Of a stretch of DNA of 38,547 nucleotides, positions 25,934 to 33,808 are shown piece by piece (position 1 is the stretch's first letter; each line of letters opens with the position of its first letter). The stretch covers positions 1 to 38,547 of the forward strand of contig JALSIJ010000259.1 of assembly GCA_026981655.1 (NCBI GenBank), given 5' to 3'. The translations under genes were made by a program, and so were the position numbers. A model generated the notes under the pieces. The model was not told the DNA's origin and made no database searches. It was given only the letters and a program-made list of their open reading frames with translations. The DNA comes from Rhizobiaceae bacterium (lineage in GTDB: Bacteria > Pseudomonadota > Alphaproteobacteria > Rhizobiales > Rhizobiaceae).

Positions 25934-28359
25934 GCACATAATCTTTCGTTTTTTGGGTCCCATACGGGTTCAGACAAGACCTGGGCCTTGCACATTTGGC
26001 CAAGCAATAGAATTTCAAGCTGGATATCCGGTTGAGTGAGATCAGGGCTCACATAGGCAAAAGCCAGATTTTTTTGAACTGAAAATCCATAGCCTCCAGA
26101 GGTCGTAACGCCCGCATATTTGCCTTTGCAGAATACCGGTTCACCACCGCAGACATCCGCGCCCGGGCTATCAACCTCCAGATAGACAAGCCTTGTACGG
26201 GGTGCCTCCCCTTGTTGTGCAAGTAAGGCCTCTCTGCCAATGAAATCGCCCTTGTCGATTTTCAAAAACCGCGCCATATCCGCTTCGGCAAGAGTAATCT
26301 CACTGGTCAGTTCCGAACCCCAGCCGCGATAGGATTTTTCCATCCGCAGGGCATTCATCGCATAGGCGCCAAAATCGGTAATGCCATGTGCCGCACCAGC
26401 TTTCCAGACCGCATCATATACGGCCTCAAGATCGTCAATTGGCATATGCAATTCCCAGCCCAGTTCACCGACATAACTGACCCGGAGCGCCAGCAGTTCG
26501 ATACCTGCCAATATTATTCTCTGCCCGGTCAACCAGCGAAAATCTGGGGCATTCAAGTCATTTTCTGTGAGGGCAGCCAGCACAGCACGCGATTTTGGCC
26601 CGGACAGCACCAGCACACCGTATTTTTCTGTGACATTGGAAATTTCGACGGCTTCATCTTGGGTTTTCTGCAGATTCAACAAGTCAAGATCACGCAACTC
26701 AGCCGTTGCTGCCGAAAGCAGATAGAAGCTCTCATCGCCGGTTCGAGTGATAGTAAACTCACCGGCGATCCTGCCTCCTTGTGTGAGCGGATGGGCCAGA
26801 ACCATGCCGCCAACCTTGCCCGGCAGCCTGTTGGCGACAATACGATCAAGAAAGCGTTCCGCATCCCTGCCGGAGACTTCAAATTTGGCGAAGCTCGACA
26901 TATCCATAATGCCGACACGTTCACGCACGGCGCGGCATTCCTCACCCACCACTTCAAAGATATTGGTATGACGAAAACCGTATTTTTCCTCACGCCCATC
27001 AAGCGAGAACCATTTGGGCCGCTCCCATCCGGCCGCTTCCGTATAGACCGCCCTCTTTGCGCCAAGCTTTGCGTAAAGGGGGCTGGTGCGGGCCGGACGT
27101 GCCGCATGGCGCTCCATACCCTTGACCGGTACCACATACATTTCGTGATATTCTTCGACGCATTTATCCAGCGTATATTGCCGGGTTGCGTAAGCCTGGA
27201 AACGCCGCGGATCATAGGCAGCCATGCAGATATCAGCCGCACCATAGATCATCAGTTGAGCCAAATATTCACCACTGCCCGGCCCCTGGGCAATGCCGAT
27301 GGCCGAACCGTTGCAATGCCAGTAATTGCGTAATCCCGGTGCCGGTCCAAGATAGGGATTACCGTCGGGCGTATGGGGAATGGCCCCATGGATGACGCTT
27401 TTGATGCCCTTGTCGGCAAAGATCGGCATCAGTTCCATTGCCCCTTCGAGATGGGGTCCGGTGCGATCATAATCGGCCTCAAACAACTCATGCTCGGCAT
27501 TCCAGGCCTGCGATGTGCCGGGCCAGGCCTCTTGCGCACCGGCGGTTTCATAAGGACCAATCAAGCCTGATTTTTGCTCCTGACGCATATAACAGGAACA
27601 GCGAGGATCGCGGGTGGCGGGAATCTCGCCATCAAAACCCACTAGTTCGGGAATGGTATCGGTGATGAAATATTGATGGAGCATGTTGACCACCGGCAGG
27701 TCATGATCGACCATTGCCGCCACATCGCGCGCATAGCACCCGGCTGCATTGACCACGTGTTCACAAACAATATTGCCGTGTTCAGTTTGAACCTGCCATT
27801 CTCCATTGGGCATCTGGTTTATGTCTGTCACCCGGTTGCGGCGAATGACTTTTGCGCCCAGGTTTTGCGCGCCAATGACCATCGCATTGCACACTCCGGC
27901 CGGATCCACGTGGCCGTCATCGGGGGTAAAAGCGGCAGCCAGCACATCTTTTGGTTCAATAAAGGGATGAACATTCTTGATTTCATCCGGCCCCAGCACC
28001 TGAAGTTCAAACCCGACCTCGCGCCCAAGGCCGGCAATCTGGTGGAACCAGTCCACCTCCTCGCGCGTATAGGCAAGCCGCAGCGATCCGCACGGGTGCC
28101 AGGAAACATATTGCCCGGTCTTTTTCTCCAAAGTAGGATAGAGTTCAACTGCCTTGCGGTGAATGCGCGCAATGGAAAGCGACCCGACAAAATTGGCCAC
28201 AAGACCGGCCGCATGCCAGGTGGAGCCGGAGGTCAGTTCTGCCTTCTCGATCATCACACAATCGGTCCAGCCTTCAAGTGCCAGGTGATATAACAGCCCC
28301 GCCCCCATAACACCGCCACCAACAATAACCACACGTGCATGGGAGGGAAGATTTGCCAT
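25930..28359 (-). CDS. FAD-GcvT fusion dehydrogenase (dimethylglycine/sarcosine dehydrogenase type), copy 1
   Basis: An 809-residue protein with the same architecture as its downstream partner: FAD domain opening VVIVGGGVMGAGLLYHLAL, His49 in GSTWHAAGL as the probable covalent FAD site, a linker FAO_M region, then GcvT (from about residue 460, RERVGIMDMSSFAKFEVSG) and its C-terminal barrel (GDFIGREALLAQQGEAP). Expected chemistry is oxidative N-demethylation with electron transfer to ETF and one-carbon transfer to tetrahydrofolate. AGAGG precedes ATG 28359. It begins 15 bases after the XRE-cupin regulator and overlaps the next gene by four bases, so the three are co-transcribed. Two different copies side by side suggest two successive demethylations or two related substrates. 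Confidence 0.93.
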   Translation of the reverse strand: MANLPSHARVVIVGGGVMGAGLLYHLALEGWTDCVMIEKAELTSGSTWHAAGLVANFVGSLSIARIHRKAVELYPTLEKKTGQYVSWHPCGSLRLAYTREEVDWFHQIAGLGREVGFELQVLGPDEIKNVHPFIEPKDVLAAAFTPDDGHVDPAGVCNAMVIGAQNLGAKVIRRNRVTDINQMPNGEWQVQTEHGNIVCEHVVNAAGCYARDVAAMVDHDLPVVNMLHQYFITDTIPELVGFDGEIPATRDPRCSCYMRQEQKSGLIGPYETAGAQEAWPGTSQAWNAEHELFEADYDRTGPHLEGAMELMPIFADKGIKSVIHGAIPHTPDGNPYLGPAPGLRNYWHCNGSAIGIAQGPGSGEYLAQLMIYGAADICMAAYDPRRFQAYATRQYTLDKCVEEYHEMYVVPVKGMERHAARPARTSPLYAKLGAKRAVYTEAAGWERPKWFSLDGREEKYGFRHTNIFEVVGEECRAVRERVGIMDMSSFAKFEVSGRDAERFLDRIVANRLPGKVGGMVLAHPLTQGGRIAGEFTITRTGDESFYLLSAATAELRDLDLLNLQKTQDEAVEISNVTEKYGVLVLSGPKSRAVLAALTENDLNAPDFRWLTGQRIILAGIELLALRVSYVGELGWELHMPIDDLEAVYDAVWKAGAAHGITDFGAYAMNALRMEKSYRGWGSELTSEITLAEADMARFLKIDKGDFIGREALLAQQGEAPRTRLVYLEVDSPGADVCGGEPVFCKGKYAGVTTSGGYGFSVQKNLAFAYVSPDLTQPDIQLEILLLGQMCKAQVLSEPVWDPKNERLCA

Positions 28360-28374
28360 CGGTAAAACCTCTAA

Positions 28375-28977
28375 TTAATAAACGGGTGGGCTGACCACCC
28401 AAATGATAACAGTCTTTTCCTTACCGGGATTGCGCCACCGGTAAGGTTTGTTTTCGAAACGGAAGCTGTCTCCGGCCTTTAATTGAAATAATCGGCTGCC
28501 AATCCACAGATCAATCGACCCGGATGTGATATATCCGGCCTCTTCGGTCTTTCTGAGCACCGGCTCGCTTAATTCGGCACCGGGTTCCAATACCGAACGA
28601 AACATCTCGAATGATCCACCAAGATCCGGTGAGAGCAATTCTTCGACGATGCCATCTTCGGTCGTTCCAAGTGCACGCCTTGATCCCGCCCGAACAATGA
28701 ACTCCCGCTCTTTATCAGGTGTCTCATTGACCACAAAAAACCAACTTACAGGCACATCAAAGGCCTTGGCCAAGGTTCGCAAATCTTTGATAGAGGGGGT
28801 GGAGAGACCGCGTTCAATCTGACTGATGAAACCAACCGAGCGACCAATGATCAGTGACAGTTCCTGAAGCGTCAGATCGCGAGATTTGCGCAAGGCCCGA
28901 ATATCGCGGCCCAAAGATTGGGCTTCGCTTATTTCACGTATTTCAAGTGCAGATGTTTCTTGCGGCTTTGCTATCAT
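28375..28977 (-). CDS. XRE-family transcriptional regulator with C-terminal cupin domain
   Basis: A 200-residue regulator: helix-turn-helix at about residues 22-77 (IRALRKSRDLTLQELSLIIGRSVGFISQIERGLSTPS) and a small-molecule cupin barrel at about 110-195 (EPGAELSEPVLRKTEEAGYITSGSIDLWIG; AGDSFRFENKPYRWRNPGK). Proteins of this type (PuuR-like) control amine, amino acid or polyamine catabolic operons and bind the pathway compound in the cupin. ATG 28977 is preferred, with GGA six bases upstream; the frame extends to 29013 without a ribosome site. It is the first gene of the operon with both dehydrogenases, the PEP-mutase-like enzyme and MttB, so it probably controls them and itself. Confidence 0.93.
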   Translation of the reverse strand: MIAKPQETSALEIREISEAQSLGRDIRALRKSRDLTLQELSLIIGRSVGFISQIERGLSTPSIKDLRTLAKAFDVPVSWFFVVNETPDKEREFIVRAGSRRALGTTEDGIVEELLSPDLGGSFEMFRSVLEPGAELSEPVLRKTEEAGYITSGSIDLWIGSRLFQLKAGDSFRFENKPYRWRNPGKEKTVIIWVVSPPVY

Positions 28978-29022
28978 GTCTTTCCAACCGGTATTGGGCT
29001 TAAGGCATAGCAATACAAGTCT

Positions 29023-29047
29023 ATGAAAAAATCAATCATTTTTTCAT
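29023..29047. promoter_or_regulatory. palindromic operator candidate upstream of the XRE-cupin regulator
   Basis: A perfect 10-bp inverted repeat ATGAAAAAAT / ATTTTTTCAT with a 5-base centre (CAATC), 46-70 bases upstream of the regulator start. Position and symmetry fit an autoregulatory operator for the dimeric XRE-cupin protein. It could in principle also end the transcript of a plus-strand RNA, but no such gene exists here. Confidence 0.5.
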
Positions 29048-29143
29048 GAGCACATAAAATTAATGGTACTTTTCACACAAAAATAGCCTAATCAACATTC
29101 ACCAAACCTTGATTGGCATGAATAAACCAGTCAAAATTTAATT

Positions 29144-29935
29144 TTACCCGCCAGATTTACTGGCAGTCAGCCCGTCGGTTGTTTTTACAATTACGCCTGC
29201 CTCATCGCAGATCTGTTGAATTTTTTCTGATAGAGGAGCGTCAGTTACGAATATATCAATATCCGATAAATGGCCGATCTGCACCGGTGCGCGGCGCTCG
29301 AATTTCATCGCATCGGCGACCAGAATTCTGGTGCGAGCCTGCTCCAATATGGCGCGCGCTACGCGCACTTCCTGATAATCGAAATCCAGCAGACAGCCAT
29401 CCTCATCAATGGAAGATGCGCCAATGATAGCAAAATCGACCTTGAATTGCCTGATTAAATCAACGGTCGCCGCACCAACAATTGCCCGATCGCTTTTGCG
29501 CACCGTACCACCGGCAACCACAACTTCGATATTGGCCGCATCGGACAAAATATAAGCCACATTCAGATTATTGGTGACCGCAACAAGGCCCTGATGAGCA
29601 CGTAAAGCAATGGCAACGCTTTCAACCGTTGTTCCAATATTCATGAACAATGACGAATTATCCGGCACCAGTTCTGCGGCCATTTTGGCAATTTCACTTT
29701 TTGCATCGACCGCCAGTTCGCGCCGTGAGCGATAGGCAAAATTTGCCGTACTCGATGGATATACGGCCCCGCCATGAATGCGGTTGAGCGCCTTGATTTC
29801 ACACAGATCGTTTAAATCCTTGCGGATCGTTTGCGGTGTCACCTGAAACTGAAATGCGAGCGCATCCACATCAACCCTACCCTCGCGCTTTGCTATTTCA
29901 AATATGTCTGATTGCCGAGGATGCAATTGTCGCAT
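29144..29935 (-). CDS. DeoR/GlpR-family transcriptional regulator
   Basis: A 263-residue sugar-metabolism repressor: DeoR-type winged helix-turn-helix at about residues 4-60 (RQSDIFEIAKREGRVDVDALAFQFQVTPQTIRKDLNDL) followed by the phosphosugar-binding DeoRC domain (VVAGGTVRKSDRAIVGAATVDLIRQFKVDFAIIGASSIDEDG). The effector is normally a phosphorylated sugar or glycerol-3-phosphate. ATG 29935 is chosen for an excellent GGAGG site seven bases upstream. It stands between the boxR gene and the amine operon with gaps of about 220 and 170 bp and no sugar genes beside it, so its target is not in the window. Confidence 0.92.
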   Translation of the reverse strand: MRQLHPRQSDIFEIAKREGRVDVDALAFQFQVTPQTIRKDLNDLCEIKALNRIHGGAVYPSSTANFAYRSRRELAVDAKSEIAKMAAELVPDNSSLFMNIGTTVESVAIALRAHQGLVAVTNNLNVAYILSDAANIEVVVAGGTVRKSDRAIVGAATVDLIRQFKVDFAIIGASSIDEDGCLLDFDYQEVRVARAILEQARTRILVADAMKFERRAPVQIGHLSDIDIFVTDAPLSEKIQQICDEAGVIVKTTDGLTASKSGG

Positions 29936-30153
29936 TTCCCGCCTCCGATCTTGCTGTAAATTATTCACCCTCAACCCATCATCCGCTGATTTTGACGTTT
30001 AATGAAAACGTATTTAATCGGGCATGATCCGGTATCTGCAGGCGATTTTTCGCCTTTTTAAGAACCCGCAACCATATCATGCGCATTTCAACCAGGAACG
30101 ACAACTTAAAAGTTCAATCGGAAATGAAAAATCAGGCCGGGCAATGGCAGAGA

Positions 30154-31050
30154 TCATATCTGGCGATTTAGAATATTGATAATTTCTGACAGGCTGCGCT
30201 CTTTTGTATGGCCAGAGGTGTCAATGACAATATCGGCTTGCGCATATTGCGACTGGCGCTCTGCAAGCATGGCTTTTAACTGCTGCATCGCATCAGGATT
30301 GCCGGCCATTGGTCGTTCATCGCCCTGATTTCGCACCCGCTCCATATGCTCCTCTGGCGTTGCCTTCAACCAGATTGTGACGCAGTTGCGCATCAAATAA
30401 TGGTAAGCTTCCGGCTCATTTACAATACCACCGGCCACCGCTAACACAATGCTTTTGTTGGATTTTATCAGGTTTTTCAGTGAAAGAAGTTCCAGTTTTC
30501 GATAGCCTTCCGCACCATAAAGCGCCATGACTTCGTTGATCGGAATACCGCTGCCTTTTTCAATGTCCTTGTTCAATTCATGAAAAGGAAGCCCCATTTT
30601 TTCTGCTGTCATTCGCCCAAGGGTCGATTTACCAGCACCACGCAGACCAATAAATGCCAACCGGCGGATGATTGTCGTATTCGCCTGCTCCGGCTCCAGG
30701 ATTTTCATCACTTGCTGGCGTTGTTCATTATTGGCATTCTTCATCAGCGAAATCATTCGAAGAATATCCGTCTCCTGCTTGCTGTCCGGCCTCAACAACC
30801 CTTGAACCCGCTCGCCCAAGGCTTCGGCTATGCGATATAGCAACAGCACTGAAATGTTACCGGCCCCGCCTTCCAGTTGCGCCAGATAGCGTTGGGAGAC
30901 ACCCGACAATTCAGATAGAGCTTTTCGAGACAACTTTTTATTGACGCGAATTTTTCGAACCCGGTCACCAATAAAGCCCAAATACGCGCGTTCATCAGCT
31001 TCATCCCGCGGCGAACTTTCTGATGCTATTGTCGATTGTTTTACATCCAT
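30154..31050 (-). CDS. boxR: BoxR, benzoyl-CoA-responsive transcriptional regulator (HTH plus shikimate-kinase-like domain)
   Basis: A 298-residue protein with the unusual architecture known for BoxR/BzdR: an N-terminal XRE helix-turn-helix (about residues 20-80; RVNKKLSRKALSELSGVSQRYLAQLEGG), a short linker, and a C-terminal shikimate-kinase-like P-loop domain (about 125-298; GLRGAGKSTLGRM as Walker A). In Azoarcus the kinase-like part senses benzoyl-CoA and the regulator represses the box genes; that function is taken from the family. ATG 31050 is preferred over TTG 31062, which has no ribosome site. It is 18 bases downstream of boxA and co-directional, hence the last gene of the box operon here. 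Confidence 0.92.
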   Translation of the reverse strand: MDVKQSTIASESSPRDEADERAYLGFIGDRVRKIRVNKKLSRKALSELSGVSQRYLAQLEGGAGNISVLLLYRIAEALGERVQGLLRPDSKQETDILRMISLMKNANNEQRQQVMKILEPEQANTTIIRRLAFIGLRGAGKSTLGRMTAEKMGLPFHELNKDIEKGSGIPINEVMALYGAEGYRKLELLSLKNLIKSNKSIVLAVAGGIVNEPEAYHYLMRNCVTIWLKATPEEHMERVRNQGDERPMAGNPDAMQQLKAMLAERQSQYAQADIVIDTSGHTKERSLSEIINILNRQI

Positions 31051-31068
31051 CGCCTGGCTCAATTTATT

Positions 31069-32262
31069 CTAATAGGTCTCAACATGGTATCTGCCACTCT
31101 CTCGCATGAGAGTTTTGATCTTGTGCCAGTCTCTCCCCGCCTTCGACATTATTTCGCCGAACGCCGTTTCAACACCTTCTTCCATAGCCTTCAAACCACA
31201 GATGTAAATATAGGTTTCCGGTTCTTCCAACAGTTTGGCCAGTGCTGCACTTTCGCCAATCAAACCGTCCTGTACATATTTTTTTGGCTCGCCCGGTTCG
31301 CGTGAAAGGCAAAACACTTTTTTCAAAAAGCTGTCAGGGATTTTCTCCAATGGACCAAAATAGGGCAATGAATCAGAACTGCGGGCGCCAAAAAACAGCA
31401 TAAGTTTGTTGGCTAAATCCGGCGCAGTTCGCTGCCGCTGCATGGTAAAGGCACGAAAGGGCGCAGAACCAGTGCCGGTACAGATCATAATAATATTGGC
31501 ATCGGGATCATTCGGCATCAGGAAGGTCGAGCCAAACGGGCCGACCAACACAACCTCATCATCTCGTTCGAGGTCGCAAACATGGTTGGAACAGATGCCA
31601 TGCTCCTCGCGCTTAACGGTGAGCGATATATTATTGGTTTTGGGTCGCTCGCCATCGCGGGGACTGGAGATTGAATACAGGCGCGGAAGGTGCGGTTTGC
31701 CCGCCCCATCAAAGCCCGGCGGGATGATGCCAATCGATTGCCCCTCTAATATTGAAAATGGATGATCACCCATATCAATGATTATATGGCGCACATCACT
31801 GCCTGACCCCTCTTCAGTCAATCTGAAATTTCCCTGCACACGCCCCTTTACGGGATCGCTGATCATGTGCTGATTGATCACCGGCATTGAGGCGGATTGA
31901 GGCGCTCTGGTTGCACCGCCCGCACCCGAATGGGCTTCATTGAGCAGGTTTTGGATTGCCTCATCCAGGGCCGGACCGCCTTCATTTTCAGCGGCAAAAT
32001 CCTGCTGCTCTGGAAGCTCCATCCATTCAAACTGCTCTTCAATGGAGTAAGTGCGATCCACGACCCGCCAATTGTCGATTGCGCCGGTCGGGCAAGGGCC
32101 AATGCAATTCAGGCAGTGACCACATTTCTCCATATCAACCACAACATTATCGTCATTGTGGGTAATTGCTCCGATCGGACATGCTTCTTCGCATGCATGG
32201 CATCGAATGCAAATTTCAGGGTCGATCAGATGCTGCTTAACGGGTGCATTCATAATTTGCAT
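31069..32262 (-). CDS. boxA: BoxA, reductase component of benzoyl-CoA 2,3-epoxidase
   Basis: A 397-residue flavoprotein with an N-terminal two-[4Fe-4S] ferredoxin domain (about residues 13-60; CIRCHACEEACPIGAI and CGHCLNCIGPCPTGAI), a linker of about 90 residues and a ferredoxin-NADP reductase-like FAD/NADPH module (about 150-397; RLYSISSP for FAD, MICTGTGSAPFRAF for NADPH, and the aromatic end RYHVETY). It passes electrons from NADPH to the diiron oxygenase BoxB. GGAAA immediately precedes ATG 32262. It follows boxB by 37 bp in the order boxC-boxB-boxA-boxR. Confidence 0.96.
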   Translation of the reverse strand: MQIMNAPVKQHLIDPEICIRCHACEEACPIGAITHNDDNVVVDMEKCGHCLNCIGPCPTGAIDNWRVVDRTYSIEEQFEWMELPEQQDFAAENEGGPALDEAIQNLLNEAHSGAGGATRAPQSASMPVINQHMISDPVKGRVQGNFRLTEEGSGSDVRHIIIDMGDHPFSILEGQSIGIIPPGFDGAGKPHLPRLYSISSPRDGERPKTNNISLTVKREEHGICSNHVCDLERDDEVVLVGPFGSTFLMPNDPDANIIMICTGTGSAPFRAFTMQRQRTAPDLANKLMLFFGARSSDSLPYFGPLEKIPDSFLKKVFCLSREPGEPKKYVQDGLIGESAALAKLLEEPETYIYICGLKAMEEGVETAFGEIMSKAGRDWHKIKTLMRESGRYHVETY

Positions 32263-32299
32263 GTTTCCAGATTGTTAAAATGCACCGGTAGCACATGCA

Positions 32300-33751
32300 T
32301 CATGCCATGTGAATTTCAACATATTCAAAATCACCCGGCTTGTTGTCGATGCCAATTCTTGGCGGCGAAATCCATCCGGCATATTTTCCAGCTTCCCATT
32401 CAGGCTTCATCAATGATTTGATGAAATCGCCATCCGCGGTTGTAGGCAGCCATTGGCCTTTTGCGTCTTTCCATTGCTCGTCGGTAAGAATTTCACCGGT
32501 TGGCGAAAGGTTGTGATCAGCAAAGGTGCCAATCTGGCGGTGAAAACCCTGATGCGGCAATGTCAGCTCGAAGGGAACACCGGCCTTTGAGATGACCAAA
32601 TTCCAGCGCTTAACGCCGCCCGCAGCATCCTTGGAATAATCGTCCCGCAACCGCATATTAATTGCGGAAAGAGCAGGCACATCCTCGGTGATAATCGCAC
32701 CGTTTTTGACAGATACAGCTGAATATAGATCATTATGCAATTGATGGTCGTCGTCGATTTTGTTCTCGCCGTAGCGCCCTTTAATTCCGGCGGTAAATGC
32801 GTTGGCAGCATTGGTGGAAATTTCGGAACCGAACAAATCAAGCGACAAAGAATAATGCAGGTTCATTTTCTTTTGAATGGTCGGCAGATCAATGACGCCG
32901 AGCGCTCTGACCGCCTCAATATCATTCGGGTCTTCAATGCCAGCTTCTTTCATCGCTTCGCAGGTGCGCTGAATTGTACGCCCCACACCGGTTTCGCCAA
33001 CAAACATGTGATGAGCTTCTTCGGTCAACATAAAACGACAGGTGCGCGAAAGCGGATCAAAACCCGATTGGGCCAGTGCTTCCAACTGCATTTTTCCATC
33101 GCGGTCGGTGAAATAGGTAAACATGAAGAAAGAAAGCCAATCCGGTGTTTCCTCATTAAAGGCCCCAAGCATGCGGGGGGCTTCTTCGGAACCCGATGCT
33201 CTTTGCAACAGCCCATTGGCCTCTTCACGGCCATCGGCACCAAAATATTTTTGCAGGATATAGACCATCGCCCAAAGATGTCGCCCCTCTTCCACATTCA
33301 CCTGAAACAAATTGCGCATATCATAGAGCGATGGTGCGGATTTGCCCAAAAAACGCTGCTGTTCAACCGATGCAGGTTCCGTATCGCCCTGAATAACTAC
33401 CAGCCGGCGCAGCAGGGAGCGATATTCGCCCGGCACTTCCTGCCATGCGGGCTTACCATAATGTTCTCCACACGGAATGCGGCGATCTTCCACCTGCGGG
33501 GCAAGCAATATGCCCCAGCGATATTCAGGCATTTTAACATAGTCAAATTTCGCCCAGCCTTTCGGGTCCACACTAATGGCGGTGCGAAGATATACATTTG
33601 ATTCCTGAAAACCCTTTGGGCCAAGGTCATTCCACCAGGTGAGATAGCCCGGATGCCATTTCTCCAGCGCCTTTAAAACCCTTCGGTCGGATGACAGATT
33701 CACATTGTTTGGAATGAGCGTATCGTAACTCACATCAAGATTATTTTTCAT
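32300..33751 (-). CDS. boxB: BoxB, oxygenase component of benzoyl-CoA 2,3-epoxidase
   Basis: A 483-residue class I diiron oxygenase, of the usual BoxB length. Iron-ligand-type segments are visible in EGRHLWAMVYIL and LTEEAHHMFVGETGVG. It forms 2,3-epoxybenzoyl-CoA from benzoyl-CoA, O2 and electrons supplied by BoxA. AAAGG lies nine bases before ATG 33751. It is 57 bp downstream of boxC and 37 bp upstream of boxA with no terminator between. Recognition is by the overall sequence and by the flanking BoxC and BoxA partners. Confidence 0.96.
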   Translation of the reverse strand: MKNNLDVSYDTLIPNNVNLSSDRRVLKALEKWHPGYLTWWNDLGPKGFQESNVYLRTAISVDPKGWAKFDYVKMPEYRWGILLAPQVEDRRIPCGEHYGKPAWQEVPGEYRSLLRRLVVIQGDTEPASVEQQRFLGKSAPSLYDMRNLFQVNVEEGRHLWAMVYILQKYFGADGREEANGLLQRASGSEEAPRMLGAFNEETPDWLSFFMFTYFTDRDGKMQLEALAQSGFDPLSRTCRFMLTEEAHHMFVGETGVGRTIQRTCEAMKEAGIEDPNDIEAVRALGVIDLPTIQKKMNLHYSLSLDLFGSEISTNAANAFTAGIKGRYGENKIDDDHQLHNDLYSAVSVKNGAIITEDVPALSAINMRLRDDYSKDAAGGVKRWNLVISKAGVPFELTLPHQGFHRQIGTFADHNLSPTGEILTDEQWKDAKGQWLPTTADGDFIKSLMKPEWEAGKYAGWISPPRIGIDNKPGDFEYVEIHMA

Positions 33752-33808
33752 TTTCTTTACCTTTGTTATATCTGTCGTAGACTTATAGTGAGGGTCGTGT
33801 GATCTATT

